Shown piece by piece: positions 1 through 11,303 of a DNA stretch of 64,000 nucleotides. This DNA is from Limnephilus marmoratus. Lineage: Eukaryota; Arthropoda; Insecta; Trichoptera; Limnephilidae. Under the pieces are notes generated by a model, which saw only the letters and a program-made list of their open reading frames with translations, was not told where the DNA came from and searched no databases. Numbering within the stretch: position 1 is the stretch's first letter; each line of letters opens with the position of its first letter. The stretch lies in the NCBI GenBank assembly GCA_917880885.1, contig OU862915.1:36836676-36900675 (forward strand), written 5' to 3'. A program made the position numbers and the translations under genes.

Positions 1-60
1 GAGGTGACAAATTGTATTGTAAACATTTTTACCTGCAGTGTAAAGAAACAATAAATAAAT
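1..60 (+). repeat. LINE 3' tail with TAAA repeats
   Basis: The window opens in sequence ending in an AATAAATAAATAAAT run. This is the usual 3' end of jockey/CR1-type LINEs and matches the style of the tails at 61.96 kb and 46.49 kb. No coding part lies inside the window, so the family is unknown. Confidence 0.4.
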
Positions 61-524
61 AAATAATCTGTAAAAGACAGATCACCTCATGAAGGTACTA
101 ATAGTTTGTAAAAAAAATATTTAATAAAAACTGTGTGGATTTAAGCATCAATCTAAAAGTAAATTATTAATAAAAGATGTATCAGTTGAACAGTAAGGGT
201 AGATAATATTTACATCAACCTATTATCATAATTTGATTGATCTACGTATATTCCTAAGCACGTCAGCTAATGATGGATTTCTCTCAGAAATTGCTTTATT
301 TTACATTCTGTACAATATACATGCGAAAGAACAAACGCCAGAATTTTGGGCGAGAATTGATATTACTCATTACATATACGAGTATCAAAGTTCATTTCTG
401 AGTTATTCGTTAGCGTGGAAAATTAAGCAAAAAATATATGAATAGGCAACTTTTAATTCTACCCAAATACAGTACTAATCATTCATCTGAATGTCATAAT
501 TTCATGACTGATATCTTTTTAAGA

Positions 525-625
525 GATGCTGTATGGAGGGTCTTTTAACGAAAAGAAGGAGTAATCCTGCAGCTTAAAGAGAATCGTCTTCCACAGTTTT
601 TTTTACAGCCAAGCTATTGAAAACA
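525..625 (-). repeat. Degraded LINE 3' end (LB family)
   Basis: The stretch has the words GATGCTGTATGGAGGGTCTT and, farther on, ACAGCCAAGCTATTGAA. They line up in order with the LINE 3' end at 62.57-62.69 kb (gatgctgtgtggagggtct, acagccgagctgttgaa). It is a strongly diverged minus-strand remnant. Confidence 0.4.
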
Positions 626-1546
626 AGAATATAAACCGTGTTTCATAACACTGTTGGATTTCATTCATTTTGTTCTCCAATCGGCATACAGGATCGGAGG
701 AGTTTTAGTATTCCGCATATTAAGAGTACCTACCTAAATGGTAGACAGGAGTCAAGAAGCGCTTTATCGTGAGTCCGTTGCTAACCATCATCGTATCGTG
801 ACATTTCGCTCTACGTTGAAGTGTTATTTATCTTATCGTAACATAAAGTGTAAATCCTATCGTATTGTATCGTATGCTTTGTGTGAACTTCTTATGTGAA
901 TCGACTCGTGACTCAGATCTCTATCGTGGATTATAAAATAACCCCAATTATCGAGCGCTTATGGACACATCTGTGACTGTCAGCAAAAGGAAACCAAGCC
1001 AGAAGACATAGCAGTGAGTACCACTTAATTGTGAATTACCTATCTTGTTTGGTGGTCGGGCATAACTCGTATCGAAATCCATAAGCGTTTTTAAATAGCA
1101 AAGGCCGCCAGGTTACTCTCACCCCCGTGCATTATCACGAATCAAACCGCACACAAAATTTTTAACAATGCAAAAAGTTTGTTTTATTTTTCCGTATCGA
1201 AATATCCTTCTCTAGCGATAGATACCTAGATTTGGGTAGCACCGCTAATGCCCTTGGGCGATAGCTACCCACATTTGTGTTACTGCAGGTTGGTTTTTTA
1301 ATGATTTTTTTTTGTATAACCTAGAAATATGCGAAAAACGGTAAAATATGCGTGGATTTAATGTGCGCTTTCATTATTACTATGACGATTCACGATTACA
1401 GTAACATAACAGCATAAAAAAGCAAAAAACGTACATTTTTTATCCTAATAATGCTTCACCTCTTTCTTACACATTAAATAATTATGAGACAAAAAATGAG
1501 ACACACAATATATATGTGTGTCTGTGTTTACCAAATTATTACTCTT
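626..1546. other. Non-coding, no gene seen
   Basis: No convincing reading frame or known repeat. A short hairpin lies at 1234-1270 (arms GGGTAGC and GCTACCC, with an inner GCCC/GGGC pair). A 42-bp A+T-rich tract with TATATATGTGTG lies near 1510. Function unknown. Confidence 0.5.
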
Positions 1547-1870
1547 GAAGTGAAAACTTCTTTAGCACCGTTGTAATTTGTAAATCGTTGAAACGGAAAC
1601 GAGCGAAACTAAAAAGAGACAAACATATACATCTATGTATAGGATTTACTATTTAGCCTGCGAGAGATTGAGATAGACTAATCGGTGTCCTCTTTGTGCG
1701 GTGCTTAGTAGCGTATTGGCCTCCTCTATGTACGGTACTCGATAACAATATTATAATAAATAAACCCTACAATTATCCTACTCCTGATACTCTGCATTCG
1801 TCTCATTCTCTCGAAGTTTAGTTTTCTGAAGGTTTCACTTCTACCCCATGTGAACTGCACACTCTGATTT
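1547..1870 (+). repeat. Interspersed repeat family D, copy 1
   Basis: Starts with GAAGTGAAAACTTCTTTAGC and ends with a GTGAACTGCACACTCTGA motif followed by a T run. The same start, a middle block (ACATCTATGTATAGGATTTA) and the same end recur in order at 57445-57690. The outer ends recur at 58665-59005, and an internal part is inverted near 32570-32670. It is non-coding and unclassified, probably a non-autonomous element. Confidence 0.55.
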
Positions 1871-3002
1871 TTTTTCCTTTGGAGAAAACATATATGAATT
1901 ATTACGGTTCAGCCACCGCGACGGGAATTGCATATAATTTTCTTTGTACGTTTGAGGGAGACGTATGATAATGATTTAGATGAGGCATACTTTCACCAAT
2001 TGTCTCATTTTCAGTTGTTGTTATCTGGGTGTAAGAAAGAGCTGTCGCATTATATGGAACAAAAGCAAAACCATCAGTGCATCGTCATTTGACGTTTTTG
2101 AATATTACGTTGTAACTATATTCCATACTTTCAAAATTGTCGTCACGGCTAGTAGTATTGTATGGGTCTACGGAGACATCACAGTGCGCTGTATGAGAGA
2201 GATGCAAGAAAATTATTATCTTTTCCGTTGAAGGCTACAGACCTACTTACATTGTGTATCTCATCTTTTGAAAGAATTGCAGTATTATTGTGATAAAGAG
2301 CGTATGTTTATTACATTTTTAATGACGCCACGGTAATAGTAAAAGCGCTCATTGGACTTTAAACTACAAGCAGTTTATGCGTTACCTTATTTACTGATAT
2401 AATTTTTGAAATAAACACGACCGAATTGAAAATTGGATATATCTATTGCAGATTTCAAAATTCATTCACAAAAAGAGGAAGAAATTCATTTGGACCGAGT
2501 CAATACGTTTATTTAGAATTCCAGAATGAGGTGGTTTCCATACTCAACCTTAGATTGCAATTATTGCAACGCGTGAATGGCCAAAAATTGTGTCAAAAAC
2601 AGGTGCCTCGATATATTTGAACCGCAGTAATTGAGTCTCCTGTTGTAGGTGTGGATGGGCCGCAAGCGTGATGTGTGGCTTGTGTTATTGAGCGCACTAA
2701 TTAGTATTGTGGTGTAGCTCCGGCGAGATAATCGAAACACACAAGTTGATGTTTTCCTGAGAGGTACTCCAAGAATATCAAAGAGAATAATTATGATTAT
2801 AGTGGCCAAACGGTTAAGATCCTTAACTACGAATTCGGAGGTCTCCAGATCGAAGTGTAAGCTTATTCTTAGGAAAAAATACCTATCAACGTGCTCCGTG
2901 GTCAAGAGGTCTCGATGCTCTAGCATTCCGAAGATCGCGTATTTATTTATTTTTAATTTTAACTTTACGAGTATAACCTCATATTGTAATATTTAATTAA
3001 AT
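1871..3002. other. Non-coding, no gene supported
   Basis: Several short frames exist (the longest is 121 codons on the minus strand at 2561-2926), but none has recognisable motifs, a signal peptide or supporting splice sites. I treat them as chance. No repeat family was recognised here. Confidence 0.4.
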
Positions 3003-3290
3003 GAAGACAATATTAGCGAAACTCAATCGAAAATCTGGAGACAGAAAAATCAGAAAAAGATATTGGCACCTCTGGGACTCGAACCCAGAACCTTCTGCTT
3101 GCATGGCAAATACTCTACCAAGTGAGCTAAGGTGTCTAAATCCAATTCGGTCACTTTTAACTGTATCATGCTTCGACTTAGAACTATCAACATTATCTTC
3201 ATTTTCTTAACGCACATATTATTGGCTGCTATCTTTATATATAATTGCAAGATTCAAAATCTTAATGAAACTAAATGCTATCTAGAAAAA
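3003..3290 (-). repeat. Repeat family T with internal tRNA-like gene, copy 1
   Basis: A minus-strand repeat of nearly 290 bp. On the minus strand it runs: a block around GTCGAAGCATGATACAGTTA, a 73-nt tRNA-like unit, then a tail (TCTTTTTCTGATTTTTCTGT, TTCGATTGAGTTTCG). The same order is found at 33.64-33.83 kb, and a diverged copy lies at 56.87-57.12 kb. Similarity on both sides of the tRNA shows it belongs to a repeat rather than being a lone tRNA gene. Confidence 0.65.
3064..3136 (-). tRNA. tRNA-Ala(UGC)-like unit inside repeat T
   Basis: It folds as a cloverleaf. The acceptor GACACCT pairs with AGGTGCC with one mismatch, the D arm is GCTC/GAGT, the anticodon stem is TTTGC/GCAGA with loop CATGCAA (anticodon TGC), and the T arm is CTGGG/CCCAG. 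The B box GGTTCGAGTCC is perfect and the A box is near consensus. CCA is not encoded beyond the discriminator, as normal in eukaryotes. Because its flanks are shared with other copies it is more likely a tRNA-derived repeat than a functional host tRNA, though it is the best-preserved fold here. Confidence 0.5.
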
Positions 3291-3345
3291 CGATAGTGTC
3301 TGGATAAACTTTTTTTATCTATATGTTATTAAATTATTTTGTATA

Positions 3346-3625
3346 ATTGCAGCACGTTCCAGGGTGGAAGATAGATACTCTTAGTATCGCCCTGATGTAA
3401 GATCACAATTCGGAATTGAAACGTTGCTTGAACTGGCTTTAACCGTATGGTGACCAGATCTGAATAGCCAGGTACTTCTACACCTTCTTCTTTCCCTTCT
3501 TGTTCCCCTACATACTACCTTCAGCCTCACAACGTACCCCAATTGGGAATGCCATAGTCTCACTCGCCCCAGAAGATATCAGTTAAAAGTCTTGTGCGGT
3601 ATTCATATAAAAATAAAAATAAATG
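3346..3625 (+). repeat. SINE family A, 5'-truncated copy
   Basis: Contains the family A body in order: a GTTCCAGGGTGGAAGATA-like start, the AAACGTTGCTTGAA block, GGTGACCAGATCTGAATAGC, GCCATAGTCTCAC, and the 3' end CTTGTGCGGTATTCATA followed by an A-rich tail. The tRNA-like head is missing. Family A is the most frequent repeat here, with about ten copies. Confidence 0.75.
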
Positions 3626-4667
3626 TTCACTCCCACAACTCTTTTTTCGCGGTTTTTAGTGTGAAAAAATTAAACAATTTATTTTTCTTGTGCGAACGTG
3701 TGTGAATTCAAAATTGAAACTGATGTTATTACGCATTGCGAAAATAAAGTAATTTAAAATAATATTTTTTTATGAACTGCCTACTTACAATGATATTAAG
3801 TTTTACAAGTTGATTATTTTTTCTGTACAATTCCATTCAAGGAAATACATTGTTTCTTCCTGCGCGTCCTTTCCCATGCGACCCGTTTCCGCCCTCGTTC
3901 TCCTCCCATGTCGCCTTCCCCTCCTTCATTACCCTCCCCCTCCTGGTTCCACTTACCATATCTCCCTTGCTCCCTGCCACTAAACTACATGATATACACA
4001 AGTTTTTTCAAGCAACTCGCGCGACACTATATGAATAAACTATATAAATTTCATAAAATCAGAGCTTATCACAACATATAGAAATCTTCGCGGGCGTGCG
4101 CACCATGATCAACAAAGTTTCATCGCAATTGGATGAATGGTAAAGGAAATAATTTCATATAATATAATATAAACATTTTTACACAGTAACGGCTTCTCCG
4201 AATTTGCACCTTACAGAGACAGACCATAAATTTGATAAAAGGTCAGGCGTCACCCTAATGCACAAAAACTAGATAGGTACCAGATTGATCGGATAACTTA
4301 GAAGCACTAGAACTAAGGAAAGCCAAAAACATTAATAGTAAGGTAATTAACAATCAAATAATTTTTTTTAAAGTCCAATACTTAGGTTATTCCCTATTGA
4401 CAAAGAACATTCCCTTTCCCTTCCCAATTCTACATCTACACTTACGCCTACTTCTTCCTTCACTGGAGTAGTCCAGCCCATTTTGTTTAAAACCATATAT
4501 TATTTATAGCACATGTAACTTAACTTTAGTAGAGTATAATGCTGCCCTGAAGAAGCCACGGTTGTAGTGAAACCCTTTTGGCATAAAGCATAAAAAATGA
4601 GTGTGCTTTGAACCACACGACTGAAGTAAAACTACAAGACAAACCTCGCTACCAAAGGTAGCGAACG
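3626..4667. other. Non-coding with two repeat remnants
   Basis: A C-rich tract at 3855-3980 is followed at 4040-4165 by a block (CTTCGCGGGCGTGCGCAC, AAAGTTTCATCGCAATTGGA) that also occurs at 61975-62110. At 4545-4600 a motif of the CCTGAAGAAGCC...GTGAAACCC type resembles the ends of Penelope-like elements. No gene is supported. Confidence 0.45.
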
Positions 4668-4852
4668 GGGTGAGCTATGACCTAGAAGTGACATATGACA
4701 TTGGGGTGAAATATGACCATGGGGTGACCTACGACCTTGGGGTGACCTACGATCTTGGGGTGACCTACTACCTTGGGGTGACCTAAGACCTTGGGGTGAC
4801 CTATGACCTCGGGGTGAACTACTACCTTGGGGTGACCTACGTCCTTGAGGTT
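4668..4852 (+). repeat. 18-bp minisatellite
   Basis: About ten copies of an 18-bp unit near GGGGTGACCTACGACCTT, with substitutions between copies. In one plus frame the unit reads GVTYDL without a stop, but the array is not part of a longer reading frame. Confidence 0.85.
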
Positions 4853-5976
4853 ACAATCCTTACACTTATCCTTAGCTTATCCTTATCACTCCCCAAGTCA
4901 AGCGTGCATAACATTCGTTCGCATGACATTTTTCGTAACAATCACCACTTTTCGTAACGCATTCACCAGCTTACCCCCAAGTCGAGCGTGCGTAAAGAAG
5001 TTTTATTTCAATAACAGTGGTGTTTACAAAGATATTGTTTTATTTTAAATTATAAAGTCACATCACAAAGCATCCGCTTCGCATGAAGAAATATAAAGAT
5101 TTGAATTAAATTTATTTTGATTCCGTACATTCCGTGATTTTTCACGGGTTGGTAATAACTAGTGAATGTATTAAACATGTTGTTATAATCACCCACGCTA
5201 AGCAAATGATTGTATCCTTACCTGGAAACAGTTGTACCTGCATTGTAATATTCACGCAACATCATTTGCATTGTTATTTGAAATCAGTTCTATCATAATC
5301 TACCCGGAGCCAACCGGAGCGCTGTTCCGGTCCATGAAATGCATTGACCCTACTGTTCCAGTTCATGAAATCCAATACGGCACGAATATTCCGCATTGTG
5401 AAATTTATTGACCCTTTTGAAATTTATTTATTGAAAAAAAAATATGCTCCGGTGTGTAATATGAATAGATTTATATCTCCCGTAATCTTTTAAAACTGTG
5501 TGGAATATATATGTTGTTGTATACGCGTCATTGTAACTGTGGCATCCATAAAGGTTGTGTCACTGATGAGAGTGAGAAGATAATATGGATATTGTGAAGT
5601 GGAAGATTGGAAAGTGTCGGGATTTTCAGATCTTGTCATCAAACAAGGCTATTACCATTTCAATACAGTCAATACTTCGAATCTGAATGGTGAACTTAAA
5701 TCAGGGCGATACTGAAATAAGTATAAAGTTCATATTTATATACCTACAGCATGTTAATAGACGTAATATACCATCACGACAAAAGCCACTGTGGAGGTAG
5801 TCGAAGATTTTTAAATGTTGTCAGGTTATTCGTAACTCGAGAATGTTTGTCTTGTTAAAAAAATATATATATATGTATGGAAGAGACTCATTAACCATGC
5901 GAACAGGTCTTTTTTACTCTCCATTCGCTTCGTACTCATCAGAGACACATTAAGATTACTATTATTCTAAAATCCT
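4853..5976. other. Non-coding; old element fragments
   Basis: Mostly unrecognised. At 5138-5156 a short palindrome (CGTGATTTTTCACGGG) mirrors one at 20990-21013 and looks like the end of a dispersed element. No gene is supported. Confidence 0.35.
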
Positions 5977-6262
5977 CAATTTGGGTGGCCGGTAGGGGTA
6001 CCGTCGCCCCGGGAACCATTTATTGGATAACCAACATCCCTGCCTTAAGTCACCCCAAGTGGTTTGTCTAGGTTGACAGATATCTTGACTTCTACAATCG
6101 GACTCCCATAACATTGCACCGCAGTGGAATGGATGGATTTATACATCCTTTACTCCTAGATACATTAATCCCCAGATTCCTACCCAGGCCTCATTCCTTT
6201 TTTCTTTTCAGAACTCCTCTCCTTGCAATCCCTAAAAAATACCTTCACACAGAATCCTCCAA
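5977..6262 (+). repeat. SINE family B, copy lacking its hairpin tail
   Basis: Begins with a variant of the family start (AATTTGGGTGGCCGG) and includes GGAACCATTTATTGGATAAC, the CACCGCAGTGGAATGGATGG block and TCCCTAAAAAATACC, then stops at CACACAGAATCCTCCAAGAT before the stem-loop. It matches the 7.1, 29.7 and 34.1 kb copies. Confidence 0.7.
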
Positions 6263-6514
6263 GATATATTTATTACAGTGAGTAACATAAAAAATACTGT
6301 TAATTACCAGCTTTCCACGGGTTCATATTGTTAACAGTAGAGAAAGAAACAGATTTAGAGTAATAGTTTTATGGGGATTTAAATGTTTTATGATGTGTGT
6401 AAAGTGTGTGATAAATCAAATACCTAAGTAGAATGTAGTTACAATACTCACAAGTTTGTTTAAAAATTACGAACAGAACATAACCATCATAATTAAATAT
6501 TTAAATATGAACAA

Positions 6515-6905
6515 CTAGCTGGTCCCCGGCATGCGTTGCTATGCCACTTAATAAAGTTTCCCTCCCAGATTCACCTCCCCCTCCCGAGTTCCCCTCCCCC
6601 CCTCCCGCGAACCCCCTACCCGAGTTCCCTCCTCCCTCTCCCCTTCCGCATTCCATAATTTTAGTCCCGGTACATTCAGTATTCAAACAGCTTGCGTGCC
6701 ACCTATTTTATGTTTTTTTATACAAATTTCATAATGCCAGAGTTAACCAGTAGTTTTATACAAACCTTGTCCTGATAATAACGAACACAAAAAACAAAGA
6801 ATTATCCAATTTGGTGCAGTCGTTCGGAAGTTATGCGCGTATATACATTTCGGCGATTCATTTTTATTTATATAGAAGATAGAAGATAGAAAATTATATA
6901 TAATG
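6515..6905 (+). repeat. LINE-type or unclassified element tail with C-rich block
   Basis: Starts ACTAGCTGGTCCCCGGCATG, has a pyrimidine-rich block, and ends with CCAATTTGGTGCAGTCGTTC, CATTTCGGCGATTCATTTTT and short GAAGATA repeats. I recall similar tails on RTE-like elements of insects, so RTE is an inference. The C-rich block gives long spurious proline or glycine frames. Confidence 0.4.
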
Positions 6906-7118
6906 TGAAGGGCGATTTACGGGGTTGTGTATCGACTGGTAGCTTAAAGTAGAATAATTTGGATGATCTTCATCACAGCGCGTGAGAGTGACTTGTGATC
7001 GAGAATGATTCCTATTGGTTGATGGGGGACCAATCGGATTGCCGAGCGATTTCAGATCGGTGACCTTGTTCGACCTCCACAGGTTAAAAAATCATTGGAA
7101 GTATATTATTATATATTC

Positions 7119-7452
7119 AATTTGGGAGGCGGGAATGGGTACCGCCGCCCCGGGAACCTTTATTGGATAACCAACACCTCTACCATAGATCACCCCAAGT
7201 GGTTCGCTACGTTTGGTGATTTAGCAGGGGTGCCCGGGTTCATGGGGTGAGGTTTGTCTAGGTCTTGGAGGCGGATGACCAGGACATACTGAACCCCAGA
7301 TTCCTACCCACCCCTTAAACCCTTTTCCTTCCCAGAACTCTCCTCTCCTTCCTTTCCTTAAAAAACCCCCCTCCACACAGCATCCCCAAAGATGACATAG
7401 GCCCTGAGGAAAATTATTTTCCTCAGGGCCTCCTGTGTGGAGCTCATGTAAA
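7119..7452 (+). repeat. SINE family B with perfect terminal hairpin
   Basis: Plus-strand copy from AATTTGGGAGGCGGGAATGG to an A-rich tail. It has an internal deletion relative to the 34.1 kb copy. The 3' end carries a perfect 15-bp stem (GGCCCTGAGGAAAAT at 7400-7414 with its complement ending at 7430) inside an outer 10-bp stem, CTCCACACAG/CTGTGTGGAG. The same structure ends the LINE copy at 62.5 kb. Confidence 0.8.
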
Positions 7453-7535
7453 AAAAAAAAATAAAATAAAAAAATTAAAAAAATTAAAAAAATTAAAAAA
7501 AATTAAAATAAAAAATAAAAAAATTAAAAAATTAA
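7453..7535. repeat. A-rich simple repeat (AAATT)n
   Basis: Runs of AAAAATTAAAAAA directly after the SINE tail, consistent with an expanded poly(A) tail. Confidence 0.8.
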
Positions 7536-8514
7536 TTTCCATCATGGACATATGAATATATCTGGACCTGATTTAAGTGATAAAAGCGTATTAATTCACC
7601 CTTCCCATACCGGTTCCATGGAGCCGGCTGGGCTTACGAGAGCCTCGCTTGAATCTAAAAAATGTGACGTCATCATTCTTGTCCTGACCAGCGCCGAGCT
7701 CACATCGTACATTTTACGAAATAACACGCCAAAAATGAGACCTTGTGTTATACATGCTATACCCTAAAATATGTGGACATAACGAATGTGGGCGGTTCTC
7801 CATGAGCTCGTCGCTGGTTACAGGGGTAAGTCAATTATGAAACATTTATAAAAGTGTCTTAACTAAATACGGCAACAAAATATTCCTCTGTGAAAATCGG
7901 CGAACTTTACTTTGTCGCATTTGGACCTCGCAAATATGTTAATAACGTAGCGAGCAACTCGCGCTCCCATGTAAAAAGGTATATTCATTCAAAAGCAGAT
8001 TTTGCTTTTAAGAACTAAATGGTGATATTATAATGCGAGATGCCTATATACTGTCAGATTGACTTTTTAACGAATCACAGTCATCTTTCCCCTCTTCGTC
8101 CCCCACAGTTTGGTTTTACCCCTCATTTGTATCTTCTCGTCTATTAAATTTGGATGTCTATGGTTTCCATCCATTTACGAGTCAAACGTTCCGGTTGGAA
8201 AAGTTTTGAATTCCATCACTGGTAGAGATTGACCTAGATATAATTTTTCTACCAACCGCTTCTTTTTACAAGTTTAATATTGAAATCGTCTGAGCGTTCG
8301 TTTCAATCAATATTTTATTTACAATGTGAATATCACACAATGGTTCATCTATCCGGAACCAGTGGATATGACAGCACCAATTTTATTACGAAACTGACGA
8401 ATACATTCCACAAAGGTTCAACAAATTGAATACACACTTGAAAAGTGTTTTATTTTTTGTGTGAGAACAACAGTCCCACCTGCTCCCACTAAGAGACAGC
8501 CTGGGTTCTCATTG
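7536..8514. other. Non-coding, no gene seen
   Basis: No long frame, splice-supported exon or clear repeat boundary. Fragments such as GTCCCACCTGCTCCCACT near 8471 resemble the 3' part of SINE family A in inverted order, but are too short to call. Confidence 0.4.
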
Positions 8515-8632
8515 GTTCCATGCCAACTCAGAATGAAACCAACTCATAAACACCTCAGAAAAGTCATTAAAAGCTGTGAAAAAATATTTTTAAAATAGCT
8601 GGTAACCCTAACCTAACTAAACCTATTAAACC
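8515..8632 (+). repeat. Roughly 115-bp repeat shared with 23841-23957
   Basis: Both copies share GCCAACT, then AACACCTC, the exact word AAAGTCATTAAAAGCT, an A run, and CCCTAACCTAAC near the end. At 23.8 kb the copy splits a SINE A, so it is a mobile unit. It has no coding capacity and its class is unknown. Confidence 0.5.
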
Positions 8633-8937
8633 TTTTTTTATTTTTTTTTTTTATCATCACTCTTAATGTCCTTTCTGAGGTGCTTCTGAGTTGTCTGGTT
8701 AACGTTCTCATTGCCTCGCAAACTCTGGTCCGCCATCAATAGGATAAGGTGCTCCCACAGCCGATGTGCCCACATGATGCGTATGTGAGGTCTTATAGAG
8801 TCGGCGAACATGTGGTCAACGAATGCCCGCTTCATTAATTAGCCGGCGGGATTGCTGATGTCCACAGGACGTTGTCTGAGGCCCTACACTGGCTCTAGAT
8901 GTCCCCCTCTGAACCTCCACCATACGAAAGAAGAAGA

Positions 8938-9302
8938 AGACTGCTCCTTTCTGGAGCCAGTGAGACTATGGCATCCCCAATTAGATTATATTACAAGGCT
9001 GAAGGTTTTGCGACAGAAGCAGATGAGGAAGAGGAATGTAGGGAAGTGCCTGGCTATTCAGATCTGGCCACCAAACACGGCTAAAGCCATTTCAAGCAAC
9101 GTTTCAATTTTAAATGATGGTCTTACATCAGGGCGATACTGAGTGTCGTCCACTCTGGAACGTGCCGCAAATATACTTTATATTATTTAGTTGTGAAATA
9201 ACACAAATTAATCTAGCAAAATTTATTTGCGCGCACCGGGATTTGAACTCACGACTTTAGGATTGCTAGTCGAGAACCTTAACCGTTAAACAGGGAGGCC
9301 GT
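8938..9302 (-). repeat. SINE family A, near full length
   Basis: Minus-strand copy. It runs from CTGCTCC...GGAGCCAGTGAGACTATG (3' end) through CAGATCTGGCCACC and AAGCCATTTCAAGCAACG to the tRNA-like head at 9230-9302. On the minus strand the head reads GGCCTCCCTGTTTAACGG and has a B box close to GAGTTCAAATCC. Confidence 0.75.
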
Positions 9303-9559
9303 TAAATTAATTGTTATTCTAAGTATTCTTTTAATTTATTTATTTGACGCCCAGAGGGCTTTTACATTTTGACGGTATAATTAATACTGAAAAATACGGC
9401 GATTTGATAGGTTTACATAAATACAAGATCTGTTTAGAAATGGTGTTAATAATAAAATAAGGTTAAAATAAGGTTAAAAATGGTGTTAATAATAATAATA
9501 ATAGAGATATGATCAAATGCTTCGTACCTTATTATTGAAATAAATGGGCGAATTTCAAG

Positions 9560-9690
9560 TTTGGTCCGGCTACAGTTGGTCCGGCGACCGCGACGGTTGG
9601 TCCGGCGACAGTTTGTCCGGCCGACAGTTCGTCCCGTCGACATTTGGTCCGGCGACAATTGGTCCGGCGACAATTGGTCCAGCCGAAAGT
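9560..9690 (+). repeat. 14-bp minisatellite (TTGGTCCGGCGACA)n
   Basis: About nine imperfect copies of a GC-rich unit near TTGGTCCGGCGACA, which stands out in A+T-rich surroundings. The open frames over it are artefacts of the repeat. Confidence 0.8.
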
Positions 9691-9931
9691 TAAGAAGATG
9701 TGTCCTTCAAGTAAGTACGCAAAGAGGATATGCGGCCGTACAACCAAAGTCGATATACTTATATCTAAAGGTATCTTGAGTGAAAATCCGCTGAAAAAAT
9801 ATTTTTACTAATAATTTCGACTCTTCGAAGTAGCATGCGGCAATCACAAAATACGACATACGTGCAGTCGGCTTAGCAAAAAAACGCTAAAGATTCCTAC
9901 TTGCATATAATATAACTTTGATATCTGAATA

Positions 9932-10131
9932 TAACACAAGAGTCCCAACTGCTCCCAACCGTCTTGAACCAGTGAGACCACGGCATCCCCAATTTTGGTA
10001 TGGTGTGATGCTGAAGGTAGTGGGGAGGGGAAGGATGCGTGGAAAATGTACCTGGCTATATAGTCATCGATATAGTCATCAAATACGGCTAAAGCCATTT
10101 CAAGTAACGTTACAATTCTGACTGAATACTG
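9932..10131 (-). repeat. SINE family A, truncated copy
   Basis: Minus-strand 3' part: ACAAGAGTCCCAACTGCTCC, CCAGTGAGACCACGGCATCC, a purine-rich segment, and AAGCCATTTCAAGTAACG, ending before the tRNA head. Confidence 0.7.
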
Positions 10132-10502
10132 ACGAATAGCAAAATACGACGAGAGTGAAAATTTTGCTGCTTCAAATATCACAAAAAACTTCTTTTTTTT
10201 TAATTATTATTATACTTAATAAATTCGTAGCTTAAAAATTTTATTTAAATTTCATACTCGAAAGCAATACTTAAATGTACCCAAATGAAAAAAATATATA
10301 ATGCAGGTTGAACCTTCGTGAAATGAAAGTGGCTTTAGAGTGAAGCCTGCAGACTACCCTCTGAGATTGGGTCCTCGCCGTAAAGGTATCACGCCCTAAG
10401 CATACTAATGGGATGTTTTTTTACCGAACCTCATACGGAAAATAAACGGAAACCAATTTACAAAAACTTTGTAATAGATCATTATTTTCATACACTTAAC
10501 GA

Positions 10503-10735
10503 TTTCATACAATTAGTTGCCATTAGAATACAGATAGTTGCCATTAAAGAATAGGTACTTACAGATAGTTCACACAGACAGGTACCATTAAAGAATAGAA
10601 TAGTTATTCATAAAGATAGTGGCCATTAAAGAATACCTAAAGTTGTTCGTGTAGATAGTCAAGTTGCCATTACAGATAGTTATTCATGTAGATAGTTGCC
10701 ATTAGATGCCATTAAAGAATACAGGTAGTTGCCGA
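10503..10735 (+). repeat. Degenerate tandem repeat (AGATAGTTGCCATTAAAGAAT)
   Basis: The words GATAGTTGCCATTA and CCATTAAAGAATA recur about eight times with irregular spacers. No gene lies between this array and the element at 11304. Confidence 0.65.
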
Positions 10736-11303
10736 AGAACCAATTATTCGTTGTACATAACCATAGATCACATGAAAGCATCTATAAATTGCCTTCGCCG
10801 TTGCTGTTAACAAATTATTAAAAATGCACGCGAAATTCACAATAACTAAAAGTAAAATACTTTCATAATCGGTACCTGTTGAATGTGTGAATTTGTATGT
10901 ATTCTCAATGTCTCCCAATAGATGTCGTTAGTATTGGTAGTTATGTGTATTGTGAGGTGTTAAGAGGGTATTACAAGAAAAAATCAAAAATATGTCATTC
11001 TTAAATCAGATTTTGGACGTACTGACTTTTTTCCACAAAAAATTATAAATGGATTTCGAAAGATTGTTCTTTTATCTAGCATTCGCATGTTTAAAATTTT
11101 GAAAAAAAATGTTTATTTTTAGTATAATAAGGTTATACCATAGGTCGTTGGCAGGTTTTCAAATTTTCAAAAAATATTTTGTGTTATACCACACCCATTT
11201 CAAATCATGTAACCATGGAGTAAAATAAATCAATGTAATATCTAGGTAAGGCATGTTGTAGAATTTTAATTTTAATTTAAATAAAATCATTAAAAAATAT
11301 ATA

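Noticed and set aside
2561..2926. 121-codon minus-strand frame
   Set aside because: No motif, signal peptide or splice support; overlapping frames of similar length exist.
3064..3136. Functional host tRNA-Ala gene
   Set aside because: The fold is good, but both flanks are repeated at other loci, so a repeat origin is more likely.
6501..6753. Gly-rich and Pro-rich overlapping frames on both strands
   Set aside because: They come from the C-rich block of a repeat tail present elsewhere.
9446..9779. Frames with GPTVAGP-like repeats
   Set aside because: Translation of the 14-bp minisatellite.
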